Assembly: GCA_944472155.2 (NCBI GenBank) | Contig: OX235272.1 | Span: 5,750,354 to 5,814,353 of the forward strand | Length of the DNA: 64,000 nt | Direction of reading: 5' to 3' | Source of the DNA: Trichobilharzia szidati | Taxonomy: Eukaryota; Platyhelminthes; Trematoda; Strigeidida; Schistosomatidae | In this document: piece after piece, positions 43,000-53,320 of the stretch | How the letters are laid out: each line of letters starts with the position of its first letter | How positions within the stretch are numbered: position 1 is the stretch's first letter | Translations under genes and position numbers: made by a program | Notes under the pieces: model-generated | What the model was told of the DNA's origin: nothing | Databases searched by the model: none | What the model saw: only the letters and a program-made list of their open reading frames with translations

Positions 43000-43225
43000 T
43001 CTTTACCCTCGGAGTTGGGGCTTCAGGCTTGAGTTCTGAAGATTCAGTAGCAGTGGTACTACTGTTTTTTTACGGAGTGGGGTTGCTGGCCCTACGCTCA
43101 ACCTTTGATCTCTGTCAAGCTTACATATGGTTAGGGAAGGTAAAGATGTGCACCTGTAGGGAATCGAATCACGGACCACATGAATGATCGGCAAGTAATC
43201 TGCTGCTGAACCGCCGATTCGAAAA
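43000..43225 (-). mobile_element. tRNA-SINE with RTE-like 3' tail
   Basis: Head at 43222-43155 (B-box region 'gggaatcgaatcacgg' on the plus strand), body words as at 33650, RTE-like end near 43005-43030. It adjoins the 5' end of the RTE copy at 41690-42995. Confidence 0.6.
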
Positions 43226-43664
43226 AACAATTATAAGAAGTAGTTTATCTGAAACGTGTAATGTTTTTGAGAAACACATTTCGGACATTTGGGTAAGAGA
43301 GAAAAAACGAAAACAAAGAATTGGTTGAAAATATTATGAAGTAAATTGATCCTCGGTTCTAAATTGGATTACAAAGGCAGGTTTAAAGGAATAACAAATA
43401 ACGTTTGGACACATAACACCTTGACCTATACATAATCTGACCTGTATTGTAATAATTCATGCCTTCTTGCCGTCTATACAACTGCTTATGACAAGTGCGT
43501 GTGTGATCAGAATGCTCGAATGTGTTGCTCAAATACATTACACGTTTCAGATCAACTACATCTCCATACAGTGTTGTATAAATTCATAAAGGGAGCTAAT
43601 TGCTTTAGAGCATAAGCGGCTAAAATTTCATGGTGGCAAGGTGAGAGTGAATAGAATTAGTGTA

Positions 43665-44325
43665 CTGTGGTAGAGTATAAGTTTATTTGATGTTATACAA
43701 TGATACAGCATATAACAAAGGAATATCAGAGGCTCTGTGTAGGATTCGTAATGAGGCAGGAATTAGGATGGCATTCAAATCAATCACTCACTAAAAAATC
43801 AAAAGGACTGAGCGGAGAAATATTGACTTTTCAATTAGATCCTCATCTTTGGCTCTACTATAATATGTATAGCATTTTTATTACAATACACAACAATATA
43901 CCAACCAAATGGCACTGATATGTTTGTTAACAATAATTAGTCAGTATCAACATGTCAAGGGGGTGACAATTAACGAAGAAAATTAATACACACGATTAAA
44001 AGGTAGAAATTCTTGAATGGAAAATTGGAGAGTAATTAAAGAATAAGATAATGTTTAAATTGATTGAGTAACAGATCGTTGAAGAGAAATGAAACGATTT
44101 GGACAATGATAACAGGTAATTAAAGATGAAGTATCCAGATATCTGGAAAATTCTACTGCCCCAACGACAAATAGGGGAAAACAAAGAAAACTATAAAACT
44201 CAAGTGTCAAAGTCGTGTGATTACAACTGATATGATTATGAACAATACATTTTGTTCGAAACGTCATCCAGTAAATAATACTGTTTCACTGACTGTGTGA
44301 TGCATCTAATAAACAAACTAATATG
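43665..44325 (+). repeat. Long relative of the fold-back repeat
   Basis: Begins with 'tgtactgtggtagagtataa' (43668), like the head of the 13569 element. It ends with a diverged copy of that element's arm ('gtcgtgtgattac' at 44212, 'gattatgaacaat', 'gttcgaaacgtcat'). The interior is not palindromic and has no recognised protein. It may be the parental form from which the fold-back arose. Confidence 0.5.
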
Positions 44326-44905
44326 GAATTAAAGATGAAGTAGTCGGAAGAAATAATAAAATAATTTGGACAATTATAATTTTTATAATTTTACAGGTTT
44401 AGAGGGAAGGGGGCGAAGTAGTTCACCATATACATTCATGTAACGATGGCCAAGGAAGGTAAGGAAAGTGACTCTACGAACTTATTCTAAATACAGGGAT
44501 TTGGCTTTTTCAAGTGGATTCCGATAGCTTCAGCTGTATATAAACAACACGAACGTGTGAAGCAAAATTAGGATTAGTAGGAATGCGATAAATAACCTTA
44601 AATGCTGTATTAACATCAACTTTATACTCACTATCTACAAGGTGTGCTAAAATAGGGCTCCGAATAGATCTTAATAATAATAATAATAATAATTTGCTTT
44701 ATTCCGAAACATTACATGTGATACAGAATGGAATTCTCAGCATTTTTTACTACAGTATTGCATCCATTTAGTACATTATCAAATTCTACATAGATTAAGG
44801 AAATCTCGGTTCCTTATTACAATAACACATTGGCATGTCGGTAGCAAAGGTAGAGCTGAACAGTGTTTGAAGGTGTTAGAAAAGAAGGTGCTATCATATT
44901 TACTG
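44326..44905. other. Unassigned sequence with microsatellite
   Basis: An (AAT)n run at 44671-44693 is followed by 'tttgctttattcc', as at 15604-15630, suggesting a shared dispersed repeat. No gene. Confidence 0.4.
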
Positions 44906-45405
44906 NNNNNNNNNNNNNNNNNNNNNNNNNNNNNNNNNNNNNNNNNNNNNNNNNNNNNNNNNNNNNNNNNNNNNNNNNNNNNNNNNNNNNNNNNNNNNNN
45001 NNNNNNNNNNNNNNNNNNNNNNNNNNNNNNNNNNNNNNNNNNNNNNNNNNNNNNNNNNNNNNNNNNNNNNNNNNNNNNNNNNNNNNNNNNNNNNNNNNNN
45101 NNNNNNNNNNNNNNNNNNNNNNNNNNNNNNNNNNNNNNNNNNNNNNNNNNNNNNNNNNNNNNNNNNNNNNNNNNNNNNNNNNNNNNNNNNNNNNNNNNNN
45201 NNNNNNNNNNNNNNNNNNNNNNNNNNNNNNNNNNNNNNNNNNNNNNNNNNNNNNNNNNNNNNNNNNNNNNNNNNNNNNNNNNNNNNNNNNNNNNNNNNNN
45301 NNNNNNNNNNNNNNNNNNNNNNNNNNNNNNNNNNNNNNNNNNNNNNNNNNNNNNNNNNNNNNNNNNNNNNNNNNNNNNNNNNNNNNNNNNNNNNNNNNNN
45401 NNNNN
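44906..45405. other. Assembly gap (500 N)
   Basis: Exactly 500 undetermined bases; probably a nominal-size scaffold gap. Confidence 0.95.
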
Positions 45406-45500
45406 CAGGGTTTTACCAACCTCATCAGCAGCTCGCTATATGACATTGCCACGTGTTAGCTGATCCATAACCGAAAACTCAGATGAGCGCTCGAAGTACA
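45406..45500 (+). mobile_element. RTE RT fragment, identical to 50714-50808
   Basis: 95 bp that follow the gap are identical to part of the RTE copy at 50000-51790 (FTNLISSSLYDIATC block). The sequence then switches to the LTR element at 45506. It has the features of an RTE copy cut by the LTR element, or of a misplaced contig end. Confidence 0.8.
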
Positions 45501-45505
45501 GGGGA

Positions 45506-45848
45506 CTGCGGTATCGACGTTCGCGAGTTGTACGGATTATACTAACGCAAGATCTAATACCAACAACCACTATAGTGTTCGTTCTTCGAGTACCAAATGG
45601 TAAAGCAAAAGACCAGATTTTGTCGTCCAAATACGATATATATTTTGGGACCAAATCGCGGGTAGGAATGAATGCTTAGCTAGCTAGTAATCGTGCACGC
45701 ACGTGACACGACGAAGAGCACCAAATGGCGGGGATGCTTGACCGTAAGCCTTCAGCTAAACAAGTCGACTTAAACAGTGATGGTCAGCATCCAATGTTGA
45801 GTGATGATTGCTGTGGTTAATAATTTTGGGGAATTATTTACCGCTACA
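45506..45848 (-). repeat. 3' LTR
   Basis: 343 bp, terminal TG...CA on the minus strand. Nearly identical to 48082-48425; two single bases are lost near the outer end ('tgcggtatcgacg' against 'tgcgggtatcgaacg'). Confidence 0.9.
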
Positions 45849-45868
45849 GCTCACTCCCCCCCTAGTGG
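45849..45868 (-). promoter_or_regulatory. Polypurine tract
   Basis: The minus strand reads CCACTAGGGGGGGAGTGAGC immediately before the LTR start TGTAG. This is the expected priming site for plus-strand DNA synthesis. Confidence 0.75.
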
Positions 45869-45924
45869 GTTTGTGAGGACCCTAAGACATGACCAGCCGG
45901 AAGTAAAAAAATCTCGATGGTTCC

Positions 45925-46140
45925 TTGATGGGTGAAAAAAATCTTCCGAGCGGCTTGATGGAGAGCCTGCTGGTCTGTCTGCCTATGCTAATAGGGTGTC
46001 TGTACATAGCTTCCTCGGTATTGTTCGTTGGATCCCGTGCTTCGTTTGTTTCCTGTCCAGTGCCCGTTGCACCTGGAAAAGAAAACAAGAATGCTGAGAA
46101 CCTTGTCAAGAAAAATGTACCAAATAAGCGTTTTTTTTAA
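45925..46140 (+). other. Antisense small ORF in the LTR element's 3' region
   Basis: Read opposite to the retrotransposon, the frame from ATG at 45928 gives about 70 residues: a hydrophobic segment (LLVCLPMLIGCLYIASSVLFVG, shown here in two parts: LLVCLPMLIG and CLYIASSVLFVG, about residues 15-36), then a basic tail ending NVPNKRFF. It is followed by a T8/A10 run. It does not resemble gag, pol or env. It may be a captured host fragment or chance. Function unknown. Confidence 0.25.
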
Positions 46141-46304
46141 AAAAAAAATTGACATGCATCTACTATACAGTAAAATAATGTAAAGTTCAAAATATCGGGA
46201 AAAAAAAAATATACCTCTAATTTAATTTTATGTACGGTTATAGGAGAAATATCATTTACTTGTGTTAAATGACGCAACATAAAAAAAATTGATGTGTCAC
46301 TCAG

Positions 46305-47100
46305 TTATGTGAGATAGGTGTGAAGGTATTCTGGAAATCTAACGTGACGTCCAGAACGCGTTTTCTTAGAGTTATCGACCGAAGTTTCGGTGGCTTTCGC
46401 CGTGCTAGGGAGTTCTTCGAAGACTGAAGTAGATTCAATAACTTGTGAATTATCGGGTACGTTTAGCTCCAGGCTAATGGGGTTACCTTCCAAGTAAGCT
46501 GGTTTCAGACGGTCGATACAGCTCACTCTCCCCCTAGTGGGTTTGTCAGGGGCCAGTCGTCGTGCTTTAGATGTCACGGGCTGTCCTGAGGTTATGATGT
46601 GGTGCATAACATTGCTGGTTATACACGGGAGATCGTTAGATGGGCAATTCAGTTCCGGATATTTGTCAACAATCGGTTGAAAAGTTGGATCGAGGATTGC
46701 TTTCATCTTAACGATTGACAAGCTGGGGCCTACGTAAGTTATGCCTTTGATAGACAAACTAGTAGTGTTGTCAATTAGTCGCTTACGGCGGACGTCTACG
46801 AGTAAATCATGATGATTAAGTAGGTCCGTGCCAATGATGGGCATTGTGACGTCAGCGATCAGAAAAATCCACCGAATAGGTTTGCGTAAACCTACGTTCA
46901 GATAGACGTATTTCCGACCATAGGTTGCAATTGGTTTTCCATTTGCAGCCTGTAGGTTGAAGTTAGGATCCTTCTGTCGATCTGCTGCTGTAGCAGGAAG
47001 GACGCTGACTTCGGCGCCTGTGTCGACTAGATATCTAGTCTGGCTAATTACATCATGGATGTAAAGTAAGCGGCTAGTGCCACCGGCGACGGTTGCCGCT
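46305..47100 (-). pseudogene. LTR-element protease with pol deleted and integrase end fused
   Basis: The frame is open from about 47100 to 46305 on the minus strand. It begins with an aspartic protease: LVDTGAEVSVLPA (DTG active site, about 47025-46985) and IIGTDLL (about 46840-46820). It then enters the N-terminal edge of the RT (ILDPTFQPIVDKYPEL, SKARRLAPDK, to about 46548). There it jumps, still in frame, to the integrase C-terminus (GRVSCIDRLKPAYLEG, from about 46530) and a 60-residue tail ending LHTYLT. The RT catalytic, RNase H and integrase core domains are absent. It lies in a different frame from gag, whose stop is at 47099-47101, so frameshift expression is implied. The product could at most supply protease. 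Confidence 0.85.
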
Positions 47101-47962
47101 AACGCGTGCCGGCGGGATAGTTTCCCACAGACTTGGAGGCTTTGCCGAAATCACAAGGTTTTCGACAACATTTCGCTTCCTTGCCATAGGTGTTGTGATA
47201 CCAACACCAGTCAGGATTTTTGACAGAACGTGTGTTGGACTTAGATCGTCCACGTGCGTTTTGCCGATGAGGGGATCTAGAACGACGGTTTGAGGAATTG
47301 CTAGGCTTGTTTGACCTAAGCATCTGCTGGACGGAGTTGATTAACTCTATCATTGCAGAATCCTTCTTCGAAGTCTGTTCGGTAACAGAGTATACTTCGG
47401 TGATTGGCCGTTTCGTTATCTCTAGAATTCTATCTGCAGAGACAGCTAAATCATCTATGAGAACACCCTGAAGTGTCACAAGTACAGTCTGAACTGACTG
47501 TGGCAGTTTGGATAAAAACAGTTCTCTAAACAGTCCTTCATCGAACTGACTTTGGCCAATGATCTCTTTCATTCTTGCCAGCATGCTCACGGCTGACTGA
47601 TCCCCTAACTCGATGTTACGAAATAACTCATCCAGACGTTGTCGATCTGTGAGAACGTTTCTCTTAAGGATGGATTCTTTGAGCAACTCGTACGAGTTAC
47701 TTACCGACATCTGCAGAGTTACGCACTTGCTGAATTCCCGCGGTAGGGCGTGAATAACTGCAAGGAACTGTGAACGTTGATCGGTTATGCCATGTTCACA
47801 AAAATCGGACTCAGCAATCTGAAACCACGTTTCAGCATTATCTGGCCAATATGGTACTAGCTGGATTGTTTTGGCGGTTGATCGTATGCGAATAACCTTG
47901 GGGCTATGGTCAGTCATGACGAAAAGTATGCCGATAACAATATAGTACAAGAATAAACACAA
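47099..47962 (-). CDS. LTR-element Gag (capsid-nucleocapsid)
   Basis: About 287 codons. The initiator is uncertain: the reading frame's conventional ATG near 47917 (MTDHSPKVIRIRS) is a better start than the hydrophobic upstream stretch. The capsid region has LVPYWPDNAETWFQIAE (about residues 37-53) and a RLDELFRNIELGDQSAVSML block, as in other Gypsy gags of trematodes. After a basic RS-rich linker (about 228-250), the nucleocapsid has one CHCC knuckle, CWYHNTYGKEAKCCRKPC (C-x2-H-x8/9-C-x3/4-C). The frame has no internal stop, so this copy could still make Gag. Confidence 0.85.
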   Translation of the reverse strand: MCLFLYYIVIGILFVMTDHSPKVIRIRSTAKTIQLVPYWPDNAETWFQIAESDFCEHGITDQRSQFLAVIHALPREFSKCVTLQMSVSNSYELLKESILKRNVLTDRQRLDELFRNIELGDQSAVSMLARMKEIIGQSQFDEGLFRELFLSKLPQSVQTVLVTLQGVLIDDLAVSADRILEITKRPITEVYSVTEQTSKKDSAMIELINSVQQMLRSNKPSNSSNRRSRSPHRQNARGRSKSNTRSVKNPDWCWYHNTYGKEAKCCRKPCDFGKASKSVGNYPAGTR

Positions 47963-48016
47963 AAAGGAACGAACTCACCGGGATTATCTGCGTGTGAATT
48001 GAAGATGTAGTTCGTG

Positions 48017-48071
48017 GTTGGGCTCACCAGTTTAGGTGATTTGATGGTATTGAGGTTAGTCGGGCTCACCA
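48017..48071 (-). promoter_or_regulatory. Primer-binding site, duplicated
   Basis: TGGTGAGCCCGAC (minus strand, 48071-48059) is complementary to a tRNA 3' end GTCGGGCTCACCA and lies 10 nt inside the 5' LTR. A second nearly identical copy (TGGTGAGCCCAAC, 48029-48017) follows within the leader. The LTR element at 56956-58713 has TGGCGAGCCCGAC at the equivalent place. Confidence 0.6.
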
Positions 48072-48081
48072 GTTTAGAGAC

Positions 48082-48425
48082 TGCGGGTATCGAACGTTCG
48101 CGAGTTGTACGGATTATACTAACGCAAGATCTAATACCAACAACCACTATAGTGTTCGTTCTTCGAGTACCAAATGGTAAAGCAAAAGACCAGATTTTGT
48201 CGTCCAAATACGATATATATTTTGGGACCAAATCGCGGGTAGGAATGAATGCTTAGCTAGCTAGTAATCGTGCACGCACGTGACACGACGAAGAGCACCA
48301 AATGGCGGGGATGCTTGACCGTAAGCCTTCAGCTAAACAAGTCGACTTAAACAGTGATGGTCAGCATCCAATGTTGAGTGATGATTGCTGTGGTTAATAA
48401 TTTTGGGGAATTATTTACCGCTACA
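48082..48425 (-). repeat. 5' LTR
   Basis: 344 bp, TG...CA on the minus strand; near-identical partner at 45506-45848. Confidence 0.9.
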
Positions 48426-49140
48426 CTCTTGACTTGCCTAAACTCCAGAATGTTGTTGACCTAGGACTCAGGTACTCTAGTTACTTGACATTTTCCGAGC
48501 AAGCGGCGACACAGACGCGTAAATCGAGGATGCTTTTAGGATGCATACTCAGGAATTTCCACAACTACGAGGCGAAGCTATTATTATATAAAACTTGTGC
48601 CAGACCACTACTTGAATATTGTCCATTTATTCTCAGCAGCACTCGCGTAAGTGACAAACTTAAAATAGAAAGTGTCCAACGATACTTCACGTCTAAACTA
48701 CTAGGATTTGACTGCGAAAAGGACTACACATCAAGGTGTATAACTCTAGGTATCGACTCACTCTGGATGAGACGACTGAGCATTAACCTAACATTCTTCT
48801 TTAAAGTCTTGCATAAAATATCATTCTCAGACAGCAAGGAGATACAGTTCTCACCGGAAGGCTCTTACAACCTTCGTAACCAAACGTGCAAAGTATCTAG
48901 GAAAAACTGTATAACAGCACTCCGTGCAAACTTCTTCATAGTCATGTACTCTAAGGTCTGGAACAGTTTACCCCTAGAAATAAGGACCTTTCACTCTATC
49001 ATAACCTTCAAACGCTTGCTATATGAACTACTTCATTCAAATGACTATGCCAATCACACCGCACCACTTATTTCTGAAACGCGTGAGCTATTAGAACACT
49101 ATAACGCCTAGACTCATTACTAAATATTATGACACTAAAT
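48426..49140 (+). mobile_element. Non-LTR retrotransposon, RT C-terminal fragment
   Basis: The open frame 48426-49111 (ATG at 48449 is internal) encodes a typical C-terminal domain after the RT of CR1/jockey-type LINEs: LGLRYSSYLTFSEQA, LYKTCARPLLEYCPFI, ESVQRYFTSKLLGF, LGIDSLWMRRLSINL, SYNLRNQT and KVWNSLPLEIRTF. It differs clearly from the CR1-like family at 4.6-8.8 kb. It starts directly at the outer edge of the 5' LTR, so the LTR insertion may have split this element; the N-terminal part is not seen on the other side. The frame is undamaged. Confidence 0.8.
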
Positions 49141-49995
49141 AAACTCTAAGACTTCGCAAAATTACATTAAAAACAACTAGATTATGGGTAGTGTTTACTA
49201 TACAATGATATACATTTATAAACATTTATATGTACATAAAATAATAAAGTTCTTATCATATTTACATACTTTATCTCCCTGCTGAGCATAATCTTCTATA
49301 TACCTCCTGGTTGAGGTCGAACAACCCAACATCCAAACTGAAATGACCATTTATGTAAATTCAAACTCAAATTCCATGAACGATCCGATGCAACCACTTG
49401 AAAACGCTGGCTAACATTCTGTACAAGGAGTATTCTTGACCTGAAATAAAGAAGCAACTGGTTTTCAAACAGTTATCAATGTATTACTCAACTTACATGT
49501 ACAGTCTGCCATGCTGACGCAAATGGCGCCAATGGATAGTCCTAGAATTGACCCCATTTGATGCAGTAAAACAATCTAACATTACCTTATCTAACTTTCG
49601 TATCAAAGATCAAATTTCTTTCCTATTATAAAACTACGATAAGACTGCTGACAAAAATGGAATAAATACATTATTGAATCAAAATAATACATCAATAAAC
49701 TTTATCTCACGGATGCTGTTCACAACAAAGTTTTATAGGAGAATTGACTTCAAGCTTTATTTTTCCCAGATATTTGTATCACACTCATCTGAAGTCTGGG
49801 TTTTTTGTTAATGCGAAGACAATATTTCTATATCTCTTTATGTGTTACACAGACAGACTATTTTGCAGACTGTTCTGACTGACTCTAATGTTAGATTGAA
49901 CAAACAAACTGTAATTTATATAATAACTTATCCATGCCTGTACAATTGGTATGTTCCTGCATAAACAGGAATAAATATATATATATATAACAGGT
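49141..49995. other. Unassigned AT-rich sequence
   Basis: Contains the probable LINE 3' UTR at its left and a (TA)n run at 49976-49989. No gene. Confidence 0.4.
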
Positions 49996-49999
49996 CAAC

Positions 50000-51790
50000 C
50001 CAGATGATGAAACCAATAAAAGATGCTCAAGAGAACTTGAATTCCAAGAAGGAGAAACAAATGAAACAATGAGCTGACCACTTCAGAGGACTCTTGAATC
50101 AAACATCAACTGCAACCCGCCCAAAAATACCGCCACCACCAGCAACAAACCGAGAACTGCCTGCCAGTGGACACCAATCCCCCAACGAAAACAGAAGGCC
50201 CAAATCGGATCAAGCGACTGAATCCCAGACGGAAAGGAAGCAGGGCCAGACCGAATTCCCCCAGATGGAAGCACTGAAAGAGGACACAGAGATTGCGGCA
50301 GTCATGCTCACTTCATTATTGCAAAAGGCTTGTTAAGAAGGAAAGGTGCCTACCAATTGGAAGAAAGGCTGGCTGCCTTGTCAAGCCGCTGAAGAAGGGC
50401 AACTCACGCCTCACTACGCAAGAACTGGCTCAGAATAATGCTCTAGTCCACTCCAAGCAAAATACGAAGTTGCATCATCCTAGAGAGAATGAGAGATGCA
50501 CTGTATACAGAACTCCGCCTGCTAAGAACAAGCTGGATTCAGAGGTGAATCACGAGCTGATCAAATTGCAACCCTACGCATCGTCATTGAACAAAGCATA
50601 GAATGGCAGTCAAACCTCAACCCCAACTTCATGGACTTCGTAAACGACTTCTACAGACACCATTGACCAAGAAGTAATTTGGAAACTGCTTCAACGCAAT
50701 GGCGTGCACTGCTCAGGGTTTTACCAACCTCATCAGCAGCTCGCTATATGACATTGCCACGTGTTAGCTGATCCATAACCGAAAACTCAGATGAGCGCTC
50801 GAAGTACATGCAGGAGTAAGACAAGGCTACCAGTCTATTATCACCGATGATATTCATAGTTGCAGTGGACTAGATTATGCGTCAGACTGTTGGTGGCGAG
50901 GAGTCAGAAATATGTTGGACGACAGATGAGAAGACTCTAGAAGATCTGGATTTTGCGCGTGGATGACTTATGTTCAATGTCACACAAGATCTAAGACTTA
51001 CGGGCGAAAACCAACAAACTGAAAGAAGAAGCTGGCTGGCATCGAAGACAGGACTGCAGTTGAACATAGAGAAGATGGAGGTGATGAAGGTAACCAATCA
51101 ACAGCAACAACAAGCACCACCAATCACCATCAACAGGAGAGATTTAACAGAGGTTAACTCCTTCACTCATCTAAGTAGCGTCATTTCAGCCACAGGCTGG
51201 CGGGACGGAGGAAGATGTCAAAGTCAAAATCGGAAAGGCAGGATACATCTTCATCAACCCGAAACCAGTTTTGTAAATCTTCTGCAGTGCACTGAGCATA
51301 AAGGACAAGATTCGCATTTTCAACACAAGTGTCAAGTCGGTCCTCCTATACGGGTCAGAAACTTGGCGTGTCACAAAAAGGATTTCCAACAAGTTGCAGA
51401 TTTTCATCAACAGCTGCCTTCGCTGGCTCCATACTGAAGATCAAGTGGCCAGAAAGAATTAGTAACTAGAGACTCTGAGAACAAACCAACCAAGAGTCGA
51501 TCACTCAACAAATACGTAGTAGAAAATGGAAATCGATCGGACATTCACTGAGGAAACCGTCGAATGACATCGCGCACAAGGCAGGCCGTCGCACGAGCGG
51601 AATCCAAATTAGAATCGACGAGTGGGTCATCAGTGCGAGAGGGACATGGAAGAGATCCTGTGAGGAGGAGACGAGAGATTATGAGCAATCGTGGACCCAG
51701 ATGAAGAGGACGTAGAGAAAAGAGAAGAAAGTGGAGATGTGTTGTTGAATCCCTATGTTCCACTTGGAACCCAAGGGGACAATTATAATA
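50000..51790 (+). mobile_element. RTE-clade LINE, long 5'-truncated copy
   Basis: Starts before the RT (QWADHFRGLLN-like, about 50070), includes 'PPATNRELP', 'EIAAVMLTSLLQKAC..GKVPTNWKKG', a degenerate fingers region, motif-A-adjacent sequence near 50630, FTNLISSSLYDIATC (50720-50766), GVRQG (about 50812-50826) and TEVMK-type 'NIEKMEVMKV'. The C-terminus is heavily frameshifted, and the RTE tail lies at about 51740-51785. Positions 50714-50808 are identical to 45406-45500. Confidence 0.85.
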
Positions 51791-51894
51791 GCTATAATTT
51801 CAATAACTCCTGATTCCTTTTGTCCCTTAACACCTGTCAGTTCTGTATCCCCAGTGTTTACACCATGTAAGTCCTCTGATCTAGGTGCACTCAC

Positions 51895-53320
51895 ATAGGC
51901 GTTGGTCTAATCCATAACGATTGAGTCTACTAAGAAGACCAAAATGTGATACCTTATCGGCTGCTTTAATAAAATCGATAAAGACATCATCCAATAGATG
52001 GTTCTTATGCCTGGCTTCGACCCGATCTTCCCGAGCTAACAATAAGTCTGTCATTATTGATGTAAGGATAAACGTTAAGCACTGTGGTAGAGTATAACTC
52101 CATTAGTTTTATCAATAACACTGATGATAACAATAATTTCATACCCCATTGAAGGACTGGTTGGCAGATTGTTCCCACTAATTAAAGACGAAATGACAGC
52201 AACCATGTGAATTCACCATAAACCAAATTTATGTGATCTAAATAGTACTTACCGGTGCCTGTAAAATTCGTGTGTCCTACAATGATAGGAATAAATAAGT
52301 TATTGTTACTCCAGGCCATGAGGTGATTTAGTCCAAGGTCGTCGGTTTGGCTGGCGGGGCTTCTGTAAATAACCTAAGCTGTCACAGTGCCCTTGTTCAG
52401 TTTAATGACACGGCTTGATGCTTCACTAGTGCCACTGCCATGAGCTTTCCACTACGCTGACCTAGTTCCTGTGTCAACCGGATATATGGGGTAACCCGAC
52501 CACCTTTCCAGCTAATTACTCTGTCTTCTCTGATACAGATGTACCTACGTATGAGTTAGGTCTACATCACCAGACAACCATGTTTCAGTGATAGCAGTAA
52601 CATCGGGTTGCAGTCCTGCAAACAACACTCGTGATTCAGGGAGCTTATTCCTAAGACTACACGCGTTTGTATAGCTTACTGAAAGACCTACGTGTTCACT
52701 CGACTTATGAGCAGAGATCTGAGCAACATAGGTTTACAGGACCTCGCTATCCGAAAACCCAACAGTTGTGCCTTTTCATCATTTTCTAGTCGGGTTTCTA
52801 ATTGAGCCACGGCTTTTCTTCTTTTAATTCTATCTTCCAGCGGCCAGTCGGGCCTTATTCACAGCTTTTTGCTCTTGATTTTAAATGCGTCGCTGAGAAC
52901 AATGTTTTTCTCCATCTCGTTCCCCAATACTATCTTCAGCATTCGTGGGGAAGTTTCCATTACTTCGGTTTTTCGTTTACCGATTCTGCTGAGCTTTCCT
53001 ATGTGTACTTCATTTGGTTTTTTCAGGAACTACTTCACGAATAGTGGGGCTAACTAGTTCGAGATCATCAGCATGTCGGGCAGCTGGGCCTTCTTTCTTT
53101 GACTCATTTAATTTCCAAATTACGATACTGTAACTTGAGTCTGAATGTTCCGTAAACGGATTAGTGTTAAGGGACGTCGCGACCAAATCACTAAGCCCAG
53201 TCTTCTTCACTTTCATATTGTTCTTGAGCTTCCTGTATTATGGCACTAACCAATTAGTTTGTTCCACTTTGTTCTCGCTACAGTTGGAAGCCATGCGTTC
53301 ACCAGACACGCAGTGCCTTG
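51895..53320 (-). mobile_element. CR1-like LINE remnant (ORF1 to RT), old family
   Basis: Minus strand, in order: ORF1 segment SYSIVIWKLNESKKE, ADDLELVSP (53150-53040) and, frameshifted, 'LSRIGKRKTEV', 'LLKIVLG'-like and 'RPDWPLEDRIKRR' (to about 52810). Then endonuclease traces (SLKHGCL for the ETWL region, about 52610-52580; 'SPASQTDDLGLNHL', about 52385-52335), and finally RT 'MTDLLLAREDRVEA' and 'VFIDFIKAADKVSHFGLL' (52060-51905). All parts align with the 4856-8763 ORFs but are far more decayed. A non-coding insertion occupies about 52080-52320. Confidence 0.75.
52080..52320 (+). repeat. Short relative of the fold-back repeat
   Basis: Starts with 'cactgtggtagagtataactc' (52083), the head shared with 13590 and 43669, and ends near the 'ataggaataaataagttatt' block. 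It separates the endonuclease and RT parts of the surrounding LINE remnant, so it is a later insertion. Confidence 0.5.

Larger units (their letters stand above)
45506..48425 (-). mobile_element. Gypsy-type LTR retrotransposon, pol-deleted
   Basis: On the minus strand: 5' LTR (48425-48082), leader with primer-binding-site-like sequence, gag (47962-47099), protease and truncated pol (about 47100-46305), a 3' region with unrelated cargo-like sequence, polypurine tract (45868-45849) and 3' LTR (45848-45506). The LTRs (344 and 343 bp) start TGTAG and end GCA, and differ only by two single-base indels near their ends. Insertion is therefore recent. The flanks are a LINE on the right and RTE on the left, with no matching target-site duplication seen. 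The CHCC nucleocapsid motif resembles that reported for the schistosome element Boudicca. Confidence 0.88.

Noticed and set aside
44817..45463. Long ORFs of about 200 residues across 44817-45463
   Set aside because: They are mostly N from the assembly gap and have no meaning.
47093..47293. Plus-strand ORF opposite the gag gene
   Set aside because: Shadow of gag; no independent motif.
52802..53057. Plus-strand ORFs rich in Phe and Leu
   Set aside because: They are the antisense of a decayed CR1-like ORF1.
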